64,000 bases of DNA, taken from positions 854,396-918,395 of the forward strand of contig NSJX01000002.1 of NCBI GenBank assembly GCA_002286715.1, written 5' to 3'. The notes under the pieces were generated by a model. It made no database searches. It was not told the origin of the DNA and saw only the letters and a list, made by a program, of their open reading frames with translations. The number at the start of each line of letters is the position of its first letter. The stretch's first letter is position 1. Position numbers and translations under genes: made by a program. Shown here one piece after another: positions 48,512 through 60,915 of the stretch. This DNA is from Dentipellis sp. KUC8613. Its lineage: Eukaryota; Basidiomycota; Agaricomycetes; Russulales; Hericiaceae.

Positions 48512-49127
48512 GGGCGGGCGGACGAAGTGTGGGAATTGGAGCAGAACTCACTCATAAAGCGCAGGCAGAAGCTTAACGTGCGCGTAACAATAGTGCACGA
48601 GGCAGGGGGGAAGGGGGGCAGAAAAGAAGGAGATAAAGGAATGTGGTAGAGAGGGAAGCTATATAGTTGCTAAGCGCCACAGCCTCTCGACAGCTCTCAC
48701 TACTCCGTCACTGGCACCGATCTAATCAGGACTCAGTCAATTGCAAAACACCCTCTGCCAAGCCTCCTCTATCATCGGTTTGTCCCTGCATCCCCGTAGG
48801 CGGCCATTGCGACGCCTCAGACACCTCGTATTGTTGCGTATTGTCAAAGCACTGGTTCGCATTTCCTCGCACATATTACGCGCAGCATAAAGTCCCCGAG
48901 AAAGTCACACGTACGCGCCGCTTTACGTTCGTTTGCATAGGATGTCTAATTGTCCCTGTTCACAGTATAGTGCAAGATGCAGGTATTAGGTATGCGTAGG
49001 ATTACTTCGCCTCAGAAAGAAGCTTTTGATCAAATAACAAATACAAATCCATCCATAATAGTCGGGCAGTGTCCGCCAGTGTCCTGCCTCGGTTTATCCC
49101 AAAAAGAAAAGCGCGCGCAGTCCGAGT
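48512..49127. other. intergenic region, no supported gene
   Basis: About 600 bp between the exchanger promoter and the 3' end of the F-box/LRR-like gene. A purine-rich stretch with G runs lies at about 48600-48640. Small frames have no motifs. Confidence 0.5.
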
Positions 49128-51508
49128 CTACCCCTGGTAGGCAAACGAGACCGCGCCGTACAACCCATCCTCGCGCCCGACGAGGCCGTGACCGTGCAGC
49201 ACCTAGGCGAGACACGAGGCGTATAAGCTAGCTGTTCGCAAGCAGCACAATGACTGAGTAAATTACGTACCTCCATCTTCCGCGCGTGCCAGCCCATCCC
49301 ACTGCTCACATTGCCGTTGGCGTCGGCGAGCTTTTCCAGTGCCTCCCTCCACGGGTGTTCCTTCGGCAAGTCACGACGGAGCACTGGCGCGGGCCCGTCC
49401 GCGATCCAACCGCTGGCGGTGTCGACATACCAGCCCCTCCCACCCTTGCTGCGCACGATGCGCCACGACCCAGCCCCGGCCCCGAGCCCTGCGAGTATCG
49501 GGGTGGCGAGCTCGATCACCCGCAAGTGCGTGGGGGGCTCCTTCGGAGGCGCGTTGAACGAGAACGGGGGACTGCACAGAGGACCCACGATCTGCGTATG
49601 GAGAGCGATGGAGGCCTGGCGCGGCGAGACGCGCTGCATGGTGTTGCCAGGGAGCTGCCCATATCCCAGCTCCGGCGACGTCCCCAGGAGGGTCAGAACC
49701 TCGACGTTCGGAGCCTTGCCACGCATGAACTCCGCAATGGCTCCAAGCTCGAGGTCCGGGATGAACGACAGGCCTAGCGAGCGGAGGTGGAGATGAACGG
49801 GCATTTCCCGCAGCAGTTCGCGGTCCAGAGGCGCACTCGACAAGTCGAGGTAAATCATCTTTCCAGACATGATGCAAGGCGCACTCGTCAAGACGTCACG
49901 CAGCTCCTCGCGCGACAGGGGGGAGGGGAACGTGCCGTCGCCATACAGATTGAGCTCCCGTATGTCATGTGCAGCTGGCGCTGAAACGAGGAAGTCTCGG
50001 ATGCTCGCGCCGGTCAATCGGATGCAACGTGCGAGAGACAGGGACTGCAAGTGGATGGTCGTAGAATTGGCAAGATCTGCGAGGAAGTCCGGCGCCACGC
50101 GCGTGCAAGACAGATCGAGATGAGTCAGGGAGGGGAAAGCGAGGACGAAGGGGTGCAGGATCTGCGGGGAAACGGACTTTGCGCCGCGGAGGCTCAAGCG
50201 CTGGAGGCCGGGGAAAGATGCAGGCTCATGTCTGAACCGCACAGACCGCGCACGGCTGGATCGCCCCCGTTCCAAAGGCGAGCGACTGTCTTCATCTTCG
50301 CTTGAAGGCTCTGACATATCCGAGTCCGTAGGGGGTAGCAGGTACGCATTGACCAAGTCCGTCAGTGCGTTGACAAAGACGACGCTGACGCAACCAGTAA
50401 GATCAACAGCCTCCAGCTCCTTGCATTCGCGTCTTCGGGCTATGTCTTCGGCTTCGGTGTCGTTGGGATCTTCCACGGCAAAGCCGCGTCCTCGCGCCGG
50501 CTGTCCGCGGCCGCGGGAGGGAGTCCCGCGAAGGAACAGCTCTTTCAGCACCGGCAGCGTCAACGCACCATCCATGTACTCGGTCGCGCCGAAGGCAGTG
50601 AGGTTCGGTGTTTCCTGCCGACAAAGTCAGACTGCGCACTGGGATAGCCTGAATGGTACGTACCTTGAGCACTGCCTCCAGACGGTCGCCGGTAACAAAC
50701 CGGCTGTTAACGCCCTCATCCACAGATCGACGCATGCCTATGGTCCGGAAATGATTGAAGTCCAAGTGGCGTACGAAACGGCCCGGTCGAGGGTCGTGCA
50801 CTGCAGGGACTATGAAACGCGAGTCATATGTGTCAAAACATACGCCATAGGAAGTAGGTGAAAAGACGTACTATACATGCCATGCTCACCACCCATAAGG
50901 TCCTGCACCGCGTCGCTTATGGATCGCATCAGTTTCCACCGCGCGGGGCTCTTGCTCTTCGATCGCAGGCGCCTCGGGCTAGGATCACGAGATGCGGGGG
51001 GCGACAGCAGCTCCGGAGGAATAGAGCCATCCGGGCCACTTAGGGATTGCAAGATGTCTTCTTTGAACTTGAGAGCCGCCTCTGGATCCGGTTCCTGGCC
51101 GACACCCGCCTTGGCAGCAAGCGCCGCGAGGGCGGCCTCGCGGATCGACTGGTCCACGGCAATAGCAGTCTGCTCGACCTCGACGTCTTCGTCGTCCCCG
51201 CCGGCGATCTCCTCGACGAGGGAGAGCCAACCGCGGGGCAGTCTGACCTCAATCTTGCGCCATAGCCAGGGCTTGGCTGCGTCATACCAAGCGTGGTTGA
51301 CGAGTGCTAGACTGGAAAGGGTCTTTCGGGCTACCGGCTCCGACCAGTTTGCGGGCGGGTAAGAAGACGGGAAGCCAGTGGGTACTCCGCCTTCGTACAG
51401 GTACAAAGGGTCGAGAGACGGGATGAGGGTGGGCGAGCCGGCGTCGAAGACATGGGCACAGATGGTAGAGAGTAGTTCGGGTGGGTAGTTGTTGACGCAG
51501 CTAGTCAT
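49128..51508 (-). CDS. F-box/leucine-rich-repeat-like protein
   Basis: Exons on the minus strand: 51508 to about 50873, a second about 50806-50664, a third starting about 50613 (ETPNLTAFGATEYMDGAL) and running to about 49270, and a short last exon ending at 49128. The N-terminus (YPPELLSTICAHVF and LSSLALVNHAWYDAAKPWLW) is an F-box-like motif: P-E-L-L, then Leu-rich and W. The long third exon holds irregular leucine-rich repeats (LQRLSLRGAKSVSP, LTHLDLSCTRVAP, LQSLSLARCIRLTG, IRELNLYGDG). The last exon adds VLHGHGLVGREDGLYGAVSF. The layout suggests a substrate adaptor of an SCF ubiquitin ligase, by inference; the substrate is unknown. Acidic and Arg/Ser-rich linkers interrupt the repeats. Confidence 0.78.
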
Positions 51509-52965
51509 TAAATGAGATGCGCGGTAAAAGTAGAGAGATATACGAGAAGATTCCGTGAAAAACGACGAAAAACTGGGGGGTTTGACGAGGGTGGTGGGTT
51601 CCGGATGGCGAGGTGAGTCGGAGACGGAAGCGATGCTTTATAGCGCAATGACCGGGGAGGTGCACGTGCACTTGCCTTTTTGAGTGCGGGGTAATGGTAC
51701 CGGCGCGTCGGATCCAGGGCTTCGGCTGCTTGCTCGCCTTCACAAATAGCCCCGTACTAAAAGTAACAACATTCACTGGAAGCTACGCGAACAACTGGTT
51801 TCTCCGTCAGAGAAGGTCCTTGAACCTGCTGTAACGAACGTGGGGCATTCTCTTTCGTTGGTCAAGGACAAAGGCGCGACCGTGTCTCGGCGACTCCTTC
51901 CGTACCCTTGAGGACCCGTGGGGCAACTGGCAAGGTTCACGTCATGCGCCGCCAACTGTGTGTTTGGGTTTTTAGGTACAATGGCTTCTGCTACCCCTAT
52001 TGGGCGTCAACCGGCGGGCGCTTGACACATATCACTCGGGAAACCAGCGGCACCCCCAACCACGACACGTTTGGACACACTTCCCGGCAAAAACGCCATC
52101 GTGCTCAGAACGTGCTCATGTGAGACCATACCATGCTGCCTCTTGCCTTTGACCAGGTGTGCGGTTACGGCAAGTGTAAGCTGGGGTATACATGGTGTCG
52201 CTCCGCGGCTCCGGCATAAACGTGGGGTGGAGTTGTCCCCCTTCGCGCCGGAGTAATCCCTTGCTGTTGTTCTCAGACGCTTTGGTTCAAATGGCGGACT
52301 TAGGACGAGCCGCTGCTGCGAAGGCATTTGTGCAAGAAGTCTCTGTTTGTATTCGGCGCGCTTGCTGCCAGGAACATATGCTTGATCCGCATACTCCTTC
52401 GTCTGGTGACTTTCACAAAAGCCACCTGAGCAGAAGAGCACACGGCCGGTAGGTTCAGGCTGGCTTCGTGATCCGCAGAATTGGAAATTCAGAGAGGCTA
52501 CCGACCGAGCGTCCGAAGGGTATAAACGTGCTGATCCCATACACACCCCAAACGCAAGCGTTCGAGACCGCGGACGTCACGCGCAGTGGACTGGCAGAAA
52601 TAGGCGACGTGTTGTTATAAGGTCTCATTCGCACGTTGAGTGAGACCAAGTAACCACCTATGAGCTCCATATTTACGTGGCACTTCGTCAGCTATATCGG
52701 GGCGGACACTCTCAACTTCTCAATACACGACACTCCCACCAGTGATGACCGGTATGGTGCGATTCATGCGCGGCGTCTTCTCTGCTTCTCGGTAGCCCGA
52801 AATTAGCGGTCGCAATAGGATGATATTATGTCGCAGCAGATTCCTGTAGCAACTGGGTGAGTTTCGCCATCGAGCACGCAGATGTCTTATATTTAGGGGA
52901 GGGGTGCAGGCGCGTTTTGAAGGGCGTTGCGCGGCAGTCGAACGTGCGCAGGAAGGACGACGACC
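51509..52965. other. 1.45-kb stretch without a supported gene
   Basis: The longest frame, minus 52546-52007 (179 codons), shows no motif, is Arg/Ser/Pro-rich and has no sensible exon partner. The promoter of the F-box/LRR-like gene must be near 51510-51700, where a ctttatagcgc element occurs at about 51635. Confidence 0.45.
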
Positions 52966-53601
52966 CTATGACTTCACGTAAAAGTCGTACTGGGAAATCA
53001 TCCAGATGAGGGAAGAGGCTGTACCGGCGGTAAGTCTCTTTGACAGCGTTTGAATTCAGGAGCACTCACAGGCGACGAGCACGGGGCTCAGGACGCCGAC
53101 GTTCATCTTCGCGGTGCGGAAGATGAGGATCTCTGAGCTAAAGTGAGCGAATGCAATGAGATAGGTCATCAGCGCCATGTCATAGATTCTGCGGGAGGGT
53201 GGTCGTCAGCATTGCACACACGCGAAGGTGGAAGCAGTCGTACGTCTTGTCGTGGATGTGGAAGGCCGCGTAGATGCGGACGACGGCGGACGTGAGCGTC
53301 CATGCGGCGAAAGTCCGGGCTTGCAGGGGTGTCACTGGGGCGAAAGACGCGTCAGAAAGAGCGAAAGGCGCGTGGAGCTGGAGTACCTGGGCTGTGAGGT
53401 GGTACGGCATTGTAGATGCGGCGCGTGAACTTGAGGGTGGTGTAGTTCTGGACGGTGTTGAAGACGGCGGCAACAGAGACGACGAGCTGCCAGCGAGCCA
53501 GCCAGGAGTCAGGGAGGACTGTGGAGGGGTCAGCAGAGAACAGGAAGAATGGAGAGGGACGCACAGGACATGTTGGCGTAGAAAGAGGAGGGCGACGGCA
53601 T
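52966..53601 (-). CDS. ERG28: ergosterol biosynthesis scaffold protein Erg28
   Basis: Small ER membrane protein that tethers the C-4 demethylation enzymes of sterol synthesis. Exons on the minus strand: 53601-53565, 53518 to about 53392, about 53337-53248, about 53190-53070, and a last short one ending at 52966. Text recovered in order: SFLPDSWLARWQLVVSVAAV, FNTVQNYTTLKFTRRIYNAV, VTPLQARTFAAWTLTSAVVR, IYAAFHIHDKTIYDMALMTY, LIAFAHFSSEILIFRTAKMN and SSSLIWMISQYDFYVKS. Four hydrophobic segments and a length near 145 residues match the family. An upstream in-frame-looking ATG at 53705 was not used because it does not join in frame with the conserved part. Confidence 0.9.
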
Positions 53602-53703
53602 CGGCCGGAGCGGAATTGGGAAAGCGGCAGGGCGGCGGCGTGGTTGGCGCGGGGCGCGGGAGAAGCGTCTTGGCCCGTCTCATGCAACACCGACGACGAC
53701 GAC
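53602..53703. promoter_or_regulatory. very short divergent promoter, ERG28 / Ser-Pro-rich protein
   Basis: Only 102 bp separate the two start codons, so 5' leaders and promoter elements must overlap. The DNA is G/C-rich and shows no TATA box. Confidence 0.5.
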
Positions 53704-56700
53704 ATGGCGCTGTCGTCGACGTCTCCCCCTTCCCGCTCCCTTGATCCCGCCCCGCCCCCCGCCCTCTCCCGCTCAGAGTCTCAGGCCAGCAACATCTCTG
53801 CCAGCAGCGCGTGCTCTTTGACGCGTCGTCCACGCATCATCGCCCGCCCACGGACTCTCACCATCAGCACTTCCTCTCCTCGCAGAGGCAAGAGCTGCGG
53901 TCCGCCCAGCGAGCGCCAGCCATACCCGCCGCTGTCGGCTGAGGCCTTCTCAGCGCCCCCAATCCCCAAGTCACAGGTCGCTGTTGAGAACCAACTCCCA
54001 GAGCGTCCACCGCGCTCGCCGCTCAGGGCCTCTCCGTCACCTGTTGACATGCCGTTCTCTCACCAGTGGCCGCCTGGTCCGAGCATGGGGTCGTCGCATA
54101 ATACAGAGCAACCGAGACGAGGCAGAAAGTCCAACGATGACGTGCCGGGCATGCAGGTACTGTTTTTTATCCCCGTAGGATAAAAACACGTCCATTCTAA
54201 ATCGCGTTCATCTTCCCCAGTCGAGAGCGCGAAAGCGTCACTCGAGCTTGCCCCGCGACGCCTATCGCATCTCTATGCTTTCCGGCCAGTCTTCGCCAAC
54301 CAGTCCGCTCTTTTCAGACCACAGCCAAGCGCATCCTACACCACCTTTTAATTCCGTTCGCGAAGCTCGCCGACGGCTCCGCGACTCCTTCCTCACCTCC
54401 AACACGGGGTCTTCTTCGTCTATTTATCCTATTGATACATCCACCGTGTCTGGGACTACGGATTCCTTGCCTTCGCCACGTTCTCTTGTCGACTCTTTCC
54501 AAGACAACCGTGTCTCATCTGTCGACCCTGATGACCCGGACGGTGAATACGGCGGCTTCGACGCCGATGACGTTTCTTATCGTTTACGTTTGCTGGTGAA
54601 CAACAATTACTTCCTTCCACCCGCCCACTCCAAACCCTCCCCTCTGGACCTTGCTCCTCAGAACTCCCTTACCCCGAAAAAACCTGCCAAATCATCCGCG
54701 CCGACGTTTTTGGATCTCTTCAGAGTGGGCAAGTCAAAATCGAAGCCGGGAACACCAGATGCGAATGCACAAAGCGCAGAGGACCGCCTCCCTGTGTTGC
54801 GGACCACGTCGGATTCGACTACTGCTAGTGGATGGGTCACTCGTCCCCACGCTCGCTCGCTTCCTCACACGCCGATGTCACCCCACGTCCGTGCACAAGA
54901 TCGAGCTGGCAGAGTCGCTGTGGTACGCGAAAAGATGGACGACTTAATCGTCGCTGCGAAGCAGGCAGAGCATGACATCAAGTTTCGCGCTGAGGGGAGG
55001 AAGGCCGCCCAAAATGCGCAGCTGGACAAGCCTGACACGCTCGACGATGTCATTGACCCTACGGATGCGGTCGACCTGCCGCCTCCGTCGGCGGACTCGC
55101 CGTTCGCCGTGCAGGCGTCTGCTGTCTATGGTTTAGGCATTGAGCAATCGGTCGGTGCGGCCGTTCTAGCCGACCGTTTGCCACCTAGCAGTCCAGGCGT
55201 GTGGTCTCTAGATACCGACGAGGAGACATGGAGACGTGCTTTGCTCCACGAGGCGGTCGGGCACTCGCTCAACTCATCTCCCGCACCATCCTCTAGGCTT
55301 GCTGCTACCCCTGTAGCGCATACGTCCGGGAGCAGTCCATCGGCTAGGTCGAGACGCCCTACAGTCGCCGTCACGCCAGGTGTCAAGCGGAATCTGGGGC
55401 AGCACATTATGCGACCCGAGTCTTTGGAACAGGAGCTTCCCTCGTCCGACCAGACTGCACGGGAAGGAAAGGCGGTTGGTCGTCCACCACCACCAGCGGA
55501 GCCTCAACAGAGCATGCCACGAAATCGAAAATTATCATCAAACCAGTCTAATACGTTCCCGAGGCGTGCTGAAACCCCCGCTGTACACCCCCATGCTCTC
55601 GCTCCCGCACCTCGCAGGCCTTTCTTCAATGAGGCGCGCTCTCCTGGTCCGAAGCCCATGCCTAGGTTCTCCACCGAGCAGACGTCAGAAGGAAGTCATT
55701 CCTTCACGTCCTCTCACATCCATGCTATGCGCAAGACTATGTCCTCCCCCGTGCTTCGCGAAATGTATGATGTTGGAGTTCATGGCAGAGGTGGGTTGAC
55801 GATGACGCCTCCACCAGCTAGAGGGATCCCTCGCATGGCATCTTCTGGGTTTGTGGCCGGCCATCGACGTCCCTCGCAGCCCCTCCACCGGCCTGCGGAC
55901 AGCCTTACCAGTGGGTCTCATTACTCGATGGACGAGCAGGACGAGCAGGAGCACACGGCTTATGGAACGCCGCCGCAGTCGGATGGGGGAGCCCTTTCCC
56001 GGTCGTCCATGACCGCGTCCCTTCCGAGCCGTCCGTCGGTCTCAAGTTACTCGCAGCCTTCTCCGACAGCTTCCGCCTTCCACGATGCTTTGGTAGAGGG
56101 TTACGACGGGTCCCATACTGTGCACCACAGTAGTAGCTACGAGACCATCGGCGTGCAACCCACACCAGCCTCGTCTAGTCGGTTCCATGATGCCATGTCC
56201 CCGCCGCCGCGCGCGTCCTCGTCCTTGGAGACGATGCCTCTGTACCCCCCATCGCGGCCCGCGCCGATGAGATCCCAGCTATCGATGTCATCTCGTCCGT
56301 CGGATGATTCATCCGAGCTTGGTGATTCGAACTATGTGTCGGCGGCCGAGCCGATGCAAATCATTGCACCGGAGCCTGCGACGCCCCCCTTCCCCAACTG
56401 TCCCCCCACTCCCCCCTTCCATCTGGCAGAACGCCGCGGACGCTCACCGGCGCTCCTCCAGCTGCCAACGTCGTCCGTTTCTCCGGGTATCCATAGCGCA
56501 CCCCCGCCCGCATCGCCCATCGCATTCTTCGACCATATTCAAATGCAACACAATGCGATGGACGAGCTGGAGACGTCCGACGAAAGCGAAAGTGAGGAAA
56601 GTGAGTCCGAGGATTCAGGTTCGGGTCACGGGGAAGAGGAGGATGCGTCGACCTTGTACCTCGACGCACCCAGTCGACCCGTCTCGCATGTGACCACGGC

Positions 56701-57124
56701 CACCCCCTCTCCCCGGCCGTCGTTCATGCGCCTTGGCAATCATTCAACACCGCATGTGTCTTCCACGTCGCTGAATGAGAGCCTTGCGTCAAATGAGGCG
56801 TATGAGCGGTTGCGGCCCATCGCCAACATACCGCCGAAGGTCACGTACTTCAAGAAGGGCAAGGGGGACCAAGGCATGTCGAATTATGGGCTTTTGTCCC
56901 ATTTGTCAGAGTCAGAATCTCCGCGGGACGGACAGGCGCAGGGGTCGTCTTCGCGTCTTGACGGGCGGCGTCCAGCAACAGCTGACGCCGAGACTTCGCG
57001 GCGCGAGCTTGTAGAGAGGGATGAGTCGTTGAAGCGTTTGGATGGTTTGTTGATACAGCATATGGAGGCAGAGCGGGATACTCTGAGCAGGATCACGAAG
57101 ACAGCCCGGGCGGCGAGGACATAG
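53704..57124 (+). CDS. very long Ser/Pro-rich disordered protein, unnamed
   Basis: Two exons (53704-54156 and 54221-57124) give 1118 residues. The protein is rich in Ser, Pro, Arg and Thr almost throughout, with short acidic runs (SDESESEESESEDSG near residue 950). A few more ordered islands occur: YRLRLLVNNNYFLPPAH, REKMDDLIVAAKQAEHDIKF, YERLRPIANIPPKVTYFKKG, and a helical C-terminus (ESLKRLDGLLIQHMEAERDT). Many RxxS and SP sites suggest regulation by kinases. I recognise no catalytic domain. Low-complexity proteins of this kind are common in Agaricomycetes, often as cell-cortex or signalling scaffolds; that role is a guess here. Confidence 0.75.
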
Positions 57125-57775
57125 CCAACCATGTCTATTCTGAATCACTTCTGCGTTTCTTGTTCGATACGGTATACCCCCGGTTGGTACTTTATTCCAT
57201 TACTTCTTTTTCTCTTTTCTCCTTCTCCATCTCTATCTTGCAGCATCCTTACCTACCACCCCTACGACACCGCTTGCGACCCGATTTTGTAGTGGTCTGG
57301 TTTTCATGGGCCGTCATTCTTTTGTCATATCCATTGGAATCCACGCATTTTCGTCATGTAAATCACTTTCTTGAACCTCCCCCTACCCCCAATGGCAGCT
57401 GTTCCCGGGGCCCGCAGTCATGGACGTATTATCATTATGCATCTCAAGTATCTCGTGGATTGGGCTGTTACATTCAATAACATAATCAGTGTCATCGTTG
57501 TTTCCAGCTGTCGACTTGTTTTCCTGGGTGAGAGGCTCGAGCATGCGTCTGGCCGCTGAAATGACGGTGAGGCACCGGCTCGGATATGTTTTGTGGTAAC
57601 TCCGGATGCCACGTGATGACCGACGCGTGTCCCTGGGGCGATGCTCAGCTGGCGCGTTCATCCAGTTGGGGCGCCGACGCCGGGCCAGCTGCGGTACACG
57701 CACCCAGGACCTTCATCCTCGTATTAGGCACTCCAGAATTCACCTCCATCCCATCTTACGACCATAACGACGACC
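57125..57775. other. intergenic region, no gene seen
   Basis: About 650 bp. The first 130 bp after the stop are T-rich (ttctttttctcttttctcct near 57201), likely the 3' untranslated region. The rest presumably holds the promoter of the CS-domain gene. Confidence 0.5.
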
Positions 57776-59562
57776 ATGAGCTGGGTTCAGGATCATCAAA
57801 ACTGCTCGTACTCGTGGCACCAGGTAGGTCTCACACGCACGGGCGACAGGGAGTGCATATGCAGGTCGGCTCACGCATGTTTCGAGCGTTATAGTCCCAT
57901 GACCAGGTGAGCGCGTCTTCCAGTCGACGGGCCGCTGCCAGCTGATGCGTGGTCGGCGCAGGCTACTGTACTGCTTGAAATCCCGTATGCGACCGAGGAC
58001 GAGGACTTGAATGTAAGCTGTCCTGGTGCTAGTGTGCCCGTGCCGCGTGTTGACGACACATGCTCCGGACGACCAGGTTGTCATCGAACGCAGCTGCCTC
58101 ATAGCCGGTGTACGCGGCCAGCCTCCCGTTGTGAAGGTATGCTGTGCCCATGAAGCTAGATTGACGGTGCACTAACTTGTCGGTCCGTGTCAAGGGTCGT
58201 TTGTATGGATTCGTGGACACGGCTGCATCGGCATGGCAGCTTGAGCCTCGCACGTCCAGACTCTCCGCGCGGGAGCGCACCACCTCCACGACTTCTACGA
58301 CCTCGACCCATTCATCTTATGCATTCGTATCGGAACCCGAAATATCGAGCAGCTTCGCCGCCTCCCTCGAGAGCGGTCCCACTTCAGATAGCGAGGACCC
58401 AGCCACGCCTTCCACGGGGTTCTCCTCCCCGGTGTCCACATCTGCCGACGAAAGAGCCGGGTATGCCGTACTGCGACGGCGGAGACGGCACGCCTCGTCG
58501 CAGGGCGCATCGCCGCCGACTGCGTCGCTTAGCCTCGCTTCGTCGTACTCGTCGATGGAGTCGCTAGGTGCCTCGCGTGCAGGCAGGCTGCTCACTATAC
58601 ATCTCGAGAAGGCAGAACCAATTATCTGGCCGTCTCTGATTGTCGGGCCTGTCCCCTGTGTACTGTCACCGTGCCCGCCGAGCCCGGTCGGTATCGGTGT
58701 GCATGCTGAGCAGATGTACAATATGGACCCGACAAGCCTGGTCTTAATGGCGCTGGACCAGCTCTACATCCGCCAGGACAAGGAGGAGGCCTTTGAATAC
58801 TTCCTGTGCGTCTTGCTTGTCCCTTTTCCAAAAACTCGTGTTGGAACTAACTGAATACCCCTGCCTAGTCGAGCCTGGTCGCAATCACACCTGCCTTCCG
58901 CCGCTATCAGACTTGTCACGCACTACGTCCCCTTACACGCCACCAGCGCGTCAACGACAAGTAATGCTCCCGAGGGTGTATCCCCGGATGAACGGACGGT
59001 CTACTACACACGAAGTCTAGGCGGGTCTTCTGGCCTCGCGCAACTGTACCTCGAGGCCGGCCTGCTCCACCTCGAGGGTGCTGCATCGATACTCCTTTCG
59101 ACGTCGTATTCGCCGCTGTCATCGATACGCCTGCCGCCCGTGCCGCCTTATGCAACCGATACCGTCAGGGGAGGCACAGATGCGTGGAAGAATGACAGAG
59201 ACGTCGCGCGCAGGTACTTCGAGCGGGCGCGCACGCTGTGTTCCAGTCTGGAAGTGCCCCTCTTGCCCCCCGAGGGTGAAGACCCTCCTCCTGACTTCAG
59301 CAAGGAGACCATACAGCTTCAAATGCCGGTTATTGAGGTTGTTCCGAGCCAGGATTCTACGCGCACATCACGCTCGCAGAGACGGAGACAACGGCAGAAG
59401 GAGGAGGATGTGGAGATCTACGACGAGGCGGCGACGTCGGATGGACTGGACAGCACGTGGTATCTGTATATCCCGGGCTTGGTGGGCGCAGGGACGGCGC
59501 TCCTGGTGGTGGGCGTGGTGGGCGCACTGAGTCTTTCGTCGTGGAGGAAGAGTCAGAATTGA
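57776..59562 (+). CDS. tail-anchored CS-domain protein
   Basis: Spliced from a short first exon (MSWVQDHQNCSYSWHQ) through ATVLLEIPYATEDEDLN and VVIERSCLIAGVRGQPPVVK to GRLYGFVDTAASAWQLEP. Together these make a CS (p23/NudC-like) domain, with the expected W-x-Q start, GQPP turn and W-x-L end. A Ser/Thr-rich linker follows. Then comes a helical part that resembles TPR-like packing (SLVLMALDQLYIRQDKEEAF, LAQLYLEAGLLHLEGAASIL). The C-terminus holds a single membrane segment (LYIPGLVGAGTALLVVGVVG) followed by a short tail SLSSWRKSQN, so it is probably tail-anchored in an internal membrane. CS domains usually contact Hsp90 or its clients; a membrane-bound co-chaperone role is inference. Confidence 0.78.
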
Positions 59563-59872
59563 TCTTATGATGATATGTACTGGTACTTACTATGATATCC
59601 TCTATGTAGCAGATTTCGGATTCTCTTGGAATATCGCTTTTGCTTTCCTGATGTGTAGCTAGCGTTCGATGTCTACGTTTCCTCGCTTATATTTTTCATT
59701 AGTTACGACCTATGGGTGCTCCGTGCACTTGCGCCAGAGCCTTGTCACAGAAATGACGAAAAAGGAAACCTGGTATCTCGAGGCAGCGATCGCGAAGCGC
59801 TCACGTCTTCCTAGATCCTCCAGACGCACCCGTGTATCTTATCTTGACTTGATACTCGCAAGCCTCAGAAAG
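59563..59872. other. intergenic, no gene seen
   Basis: About 310 bp between the CS-domain gene and the thiamine pyrophosphokinase start. Nothing was recognised. Confidence 0.5.
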
Positions 59873-60915
59873 ATGGCCCACACTAAAGAATGGTCGACTT
59901 CATTCCTGCACCCGCTCTCAGACCAGAAACAACGCGCCCTGATCATCTTGAACCAGCCTTTCTCGGCGCCCTTACTTGATCGCGCCTGGAAATCCACGAG
60001 CCTGCACATCTGCGCCGACGGCGGCGCGAACAGGCTGCACGACCTCCTTGAGTCCTCAAACGGCGATCGCAGAACGTGAGTCGTCTCATATCTGGTGCTG
60101 CTGCCTGTTGAGTAAGTATTCTGAATCTAAAGCTGGGTGTGAAGACAATATCTCCCTGATCTTATTAAGGGCGATTTGGACTCGCTGAGAGATGATGTGC
60201 GGAAGTATTATTCCTCAAAGGTATGTGCTGGAATTAAAAGACGGGATATGCTTATTTATGGTCATACAGGGAGTCCCCGATGTCGAGGACGAAGACCAGT
60301 ATTCGACGGATTTAATGAAGTGTATATTCAGCCTTGCCGAGAAGGAAAAGCAAGAGCAACAGGTAAGTTGCGCAATCACCCTCTCCGCCAATAATACTGA
60401 ATATCATTCAGGCAGAGCCCACGGAAGTCCTGCTGCTCGGCGGGCTGTCAGGACGATTAGACCAGACGGTGCATACGCTCTCGTATCTGCACAAGCTCCG
60501 AAAAAGCGGGCGGCAGGTATACGTCGTTACGGATGATAATGTAGCATGGGTGCTTGACGAGGTACGTTCTCACCAAGCATTCATTGACTCAGGGCTGACA
60601 GAAGGGTATGAAGGGCGAGCATCGCATTTCGATAGACCACAGCCTCGTCGGACCAACTTGCGGCCTTCTCCCGCTCGGTGTGGATTCGACTACGCTCTCC
60701 ACCAGCGGACTAAGGTGGAACCTTAGTGAGTGGCCTCTAATTTGCTCGATGGATACTGGATAGGTCTCTAACAATGTACAACTTCAGCCGATTGCAAGTC
60801 CGGGTTCGACGGTATGGTCTCGACGTCCAACCAGTTCGTGCCCGAGGAGAACACCGTATGGATCAAGACGACGAAGCCGATATGGTGGACCGCTGAATTG
60901 AGGCAACTGCAATGA
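59873..60915 (+). CDS. THI80: thiamine pyrophosphokinase
   Basis: Transfers pyrophosphate from ATP to thiamine to make the cofactor thiamine diphosphate. Motifs in order: ALIILNQPFSAPLLDRAW, LHICADGGANRLHDLL, QYLPDLIKGDLDSLRDDV, DQYSTDLMKCIF, LLLGGLSGRLDQTVHTLSYL, and in the C-terminal domain HRISIDHSLVGPTCGLLPLG, TLSTSGLRWNL and GGMVST-type text (GFDGMVSTSNQF). The DGG, GDLDS, DQ-x-TD and GRxDQ motifs are those of the family. Exon borders near 60076, 60220, 60362, 60560 and 60723. Length is close to 260 residues, normal for fungi. No thiamine riboswitch was seen. Confidence 0.92.

Noticed and set aside
52007..52546. 179-codon minus-strand frame in the region upstream of ERG28 and the F-box/LRR-like gene
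   Set aside because: No motif, Arg/Ser/Pro-rich composition as in random G/C-rich DNA, no joining exons and no conserved start context.
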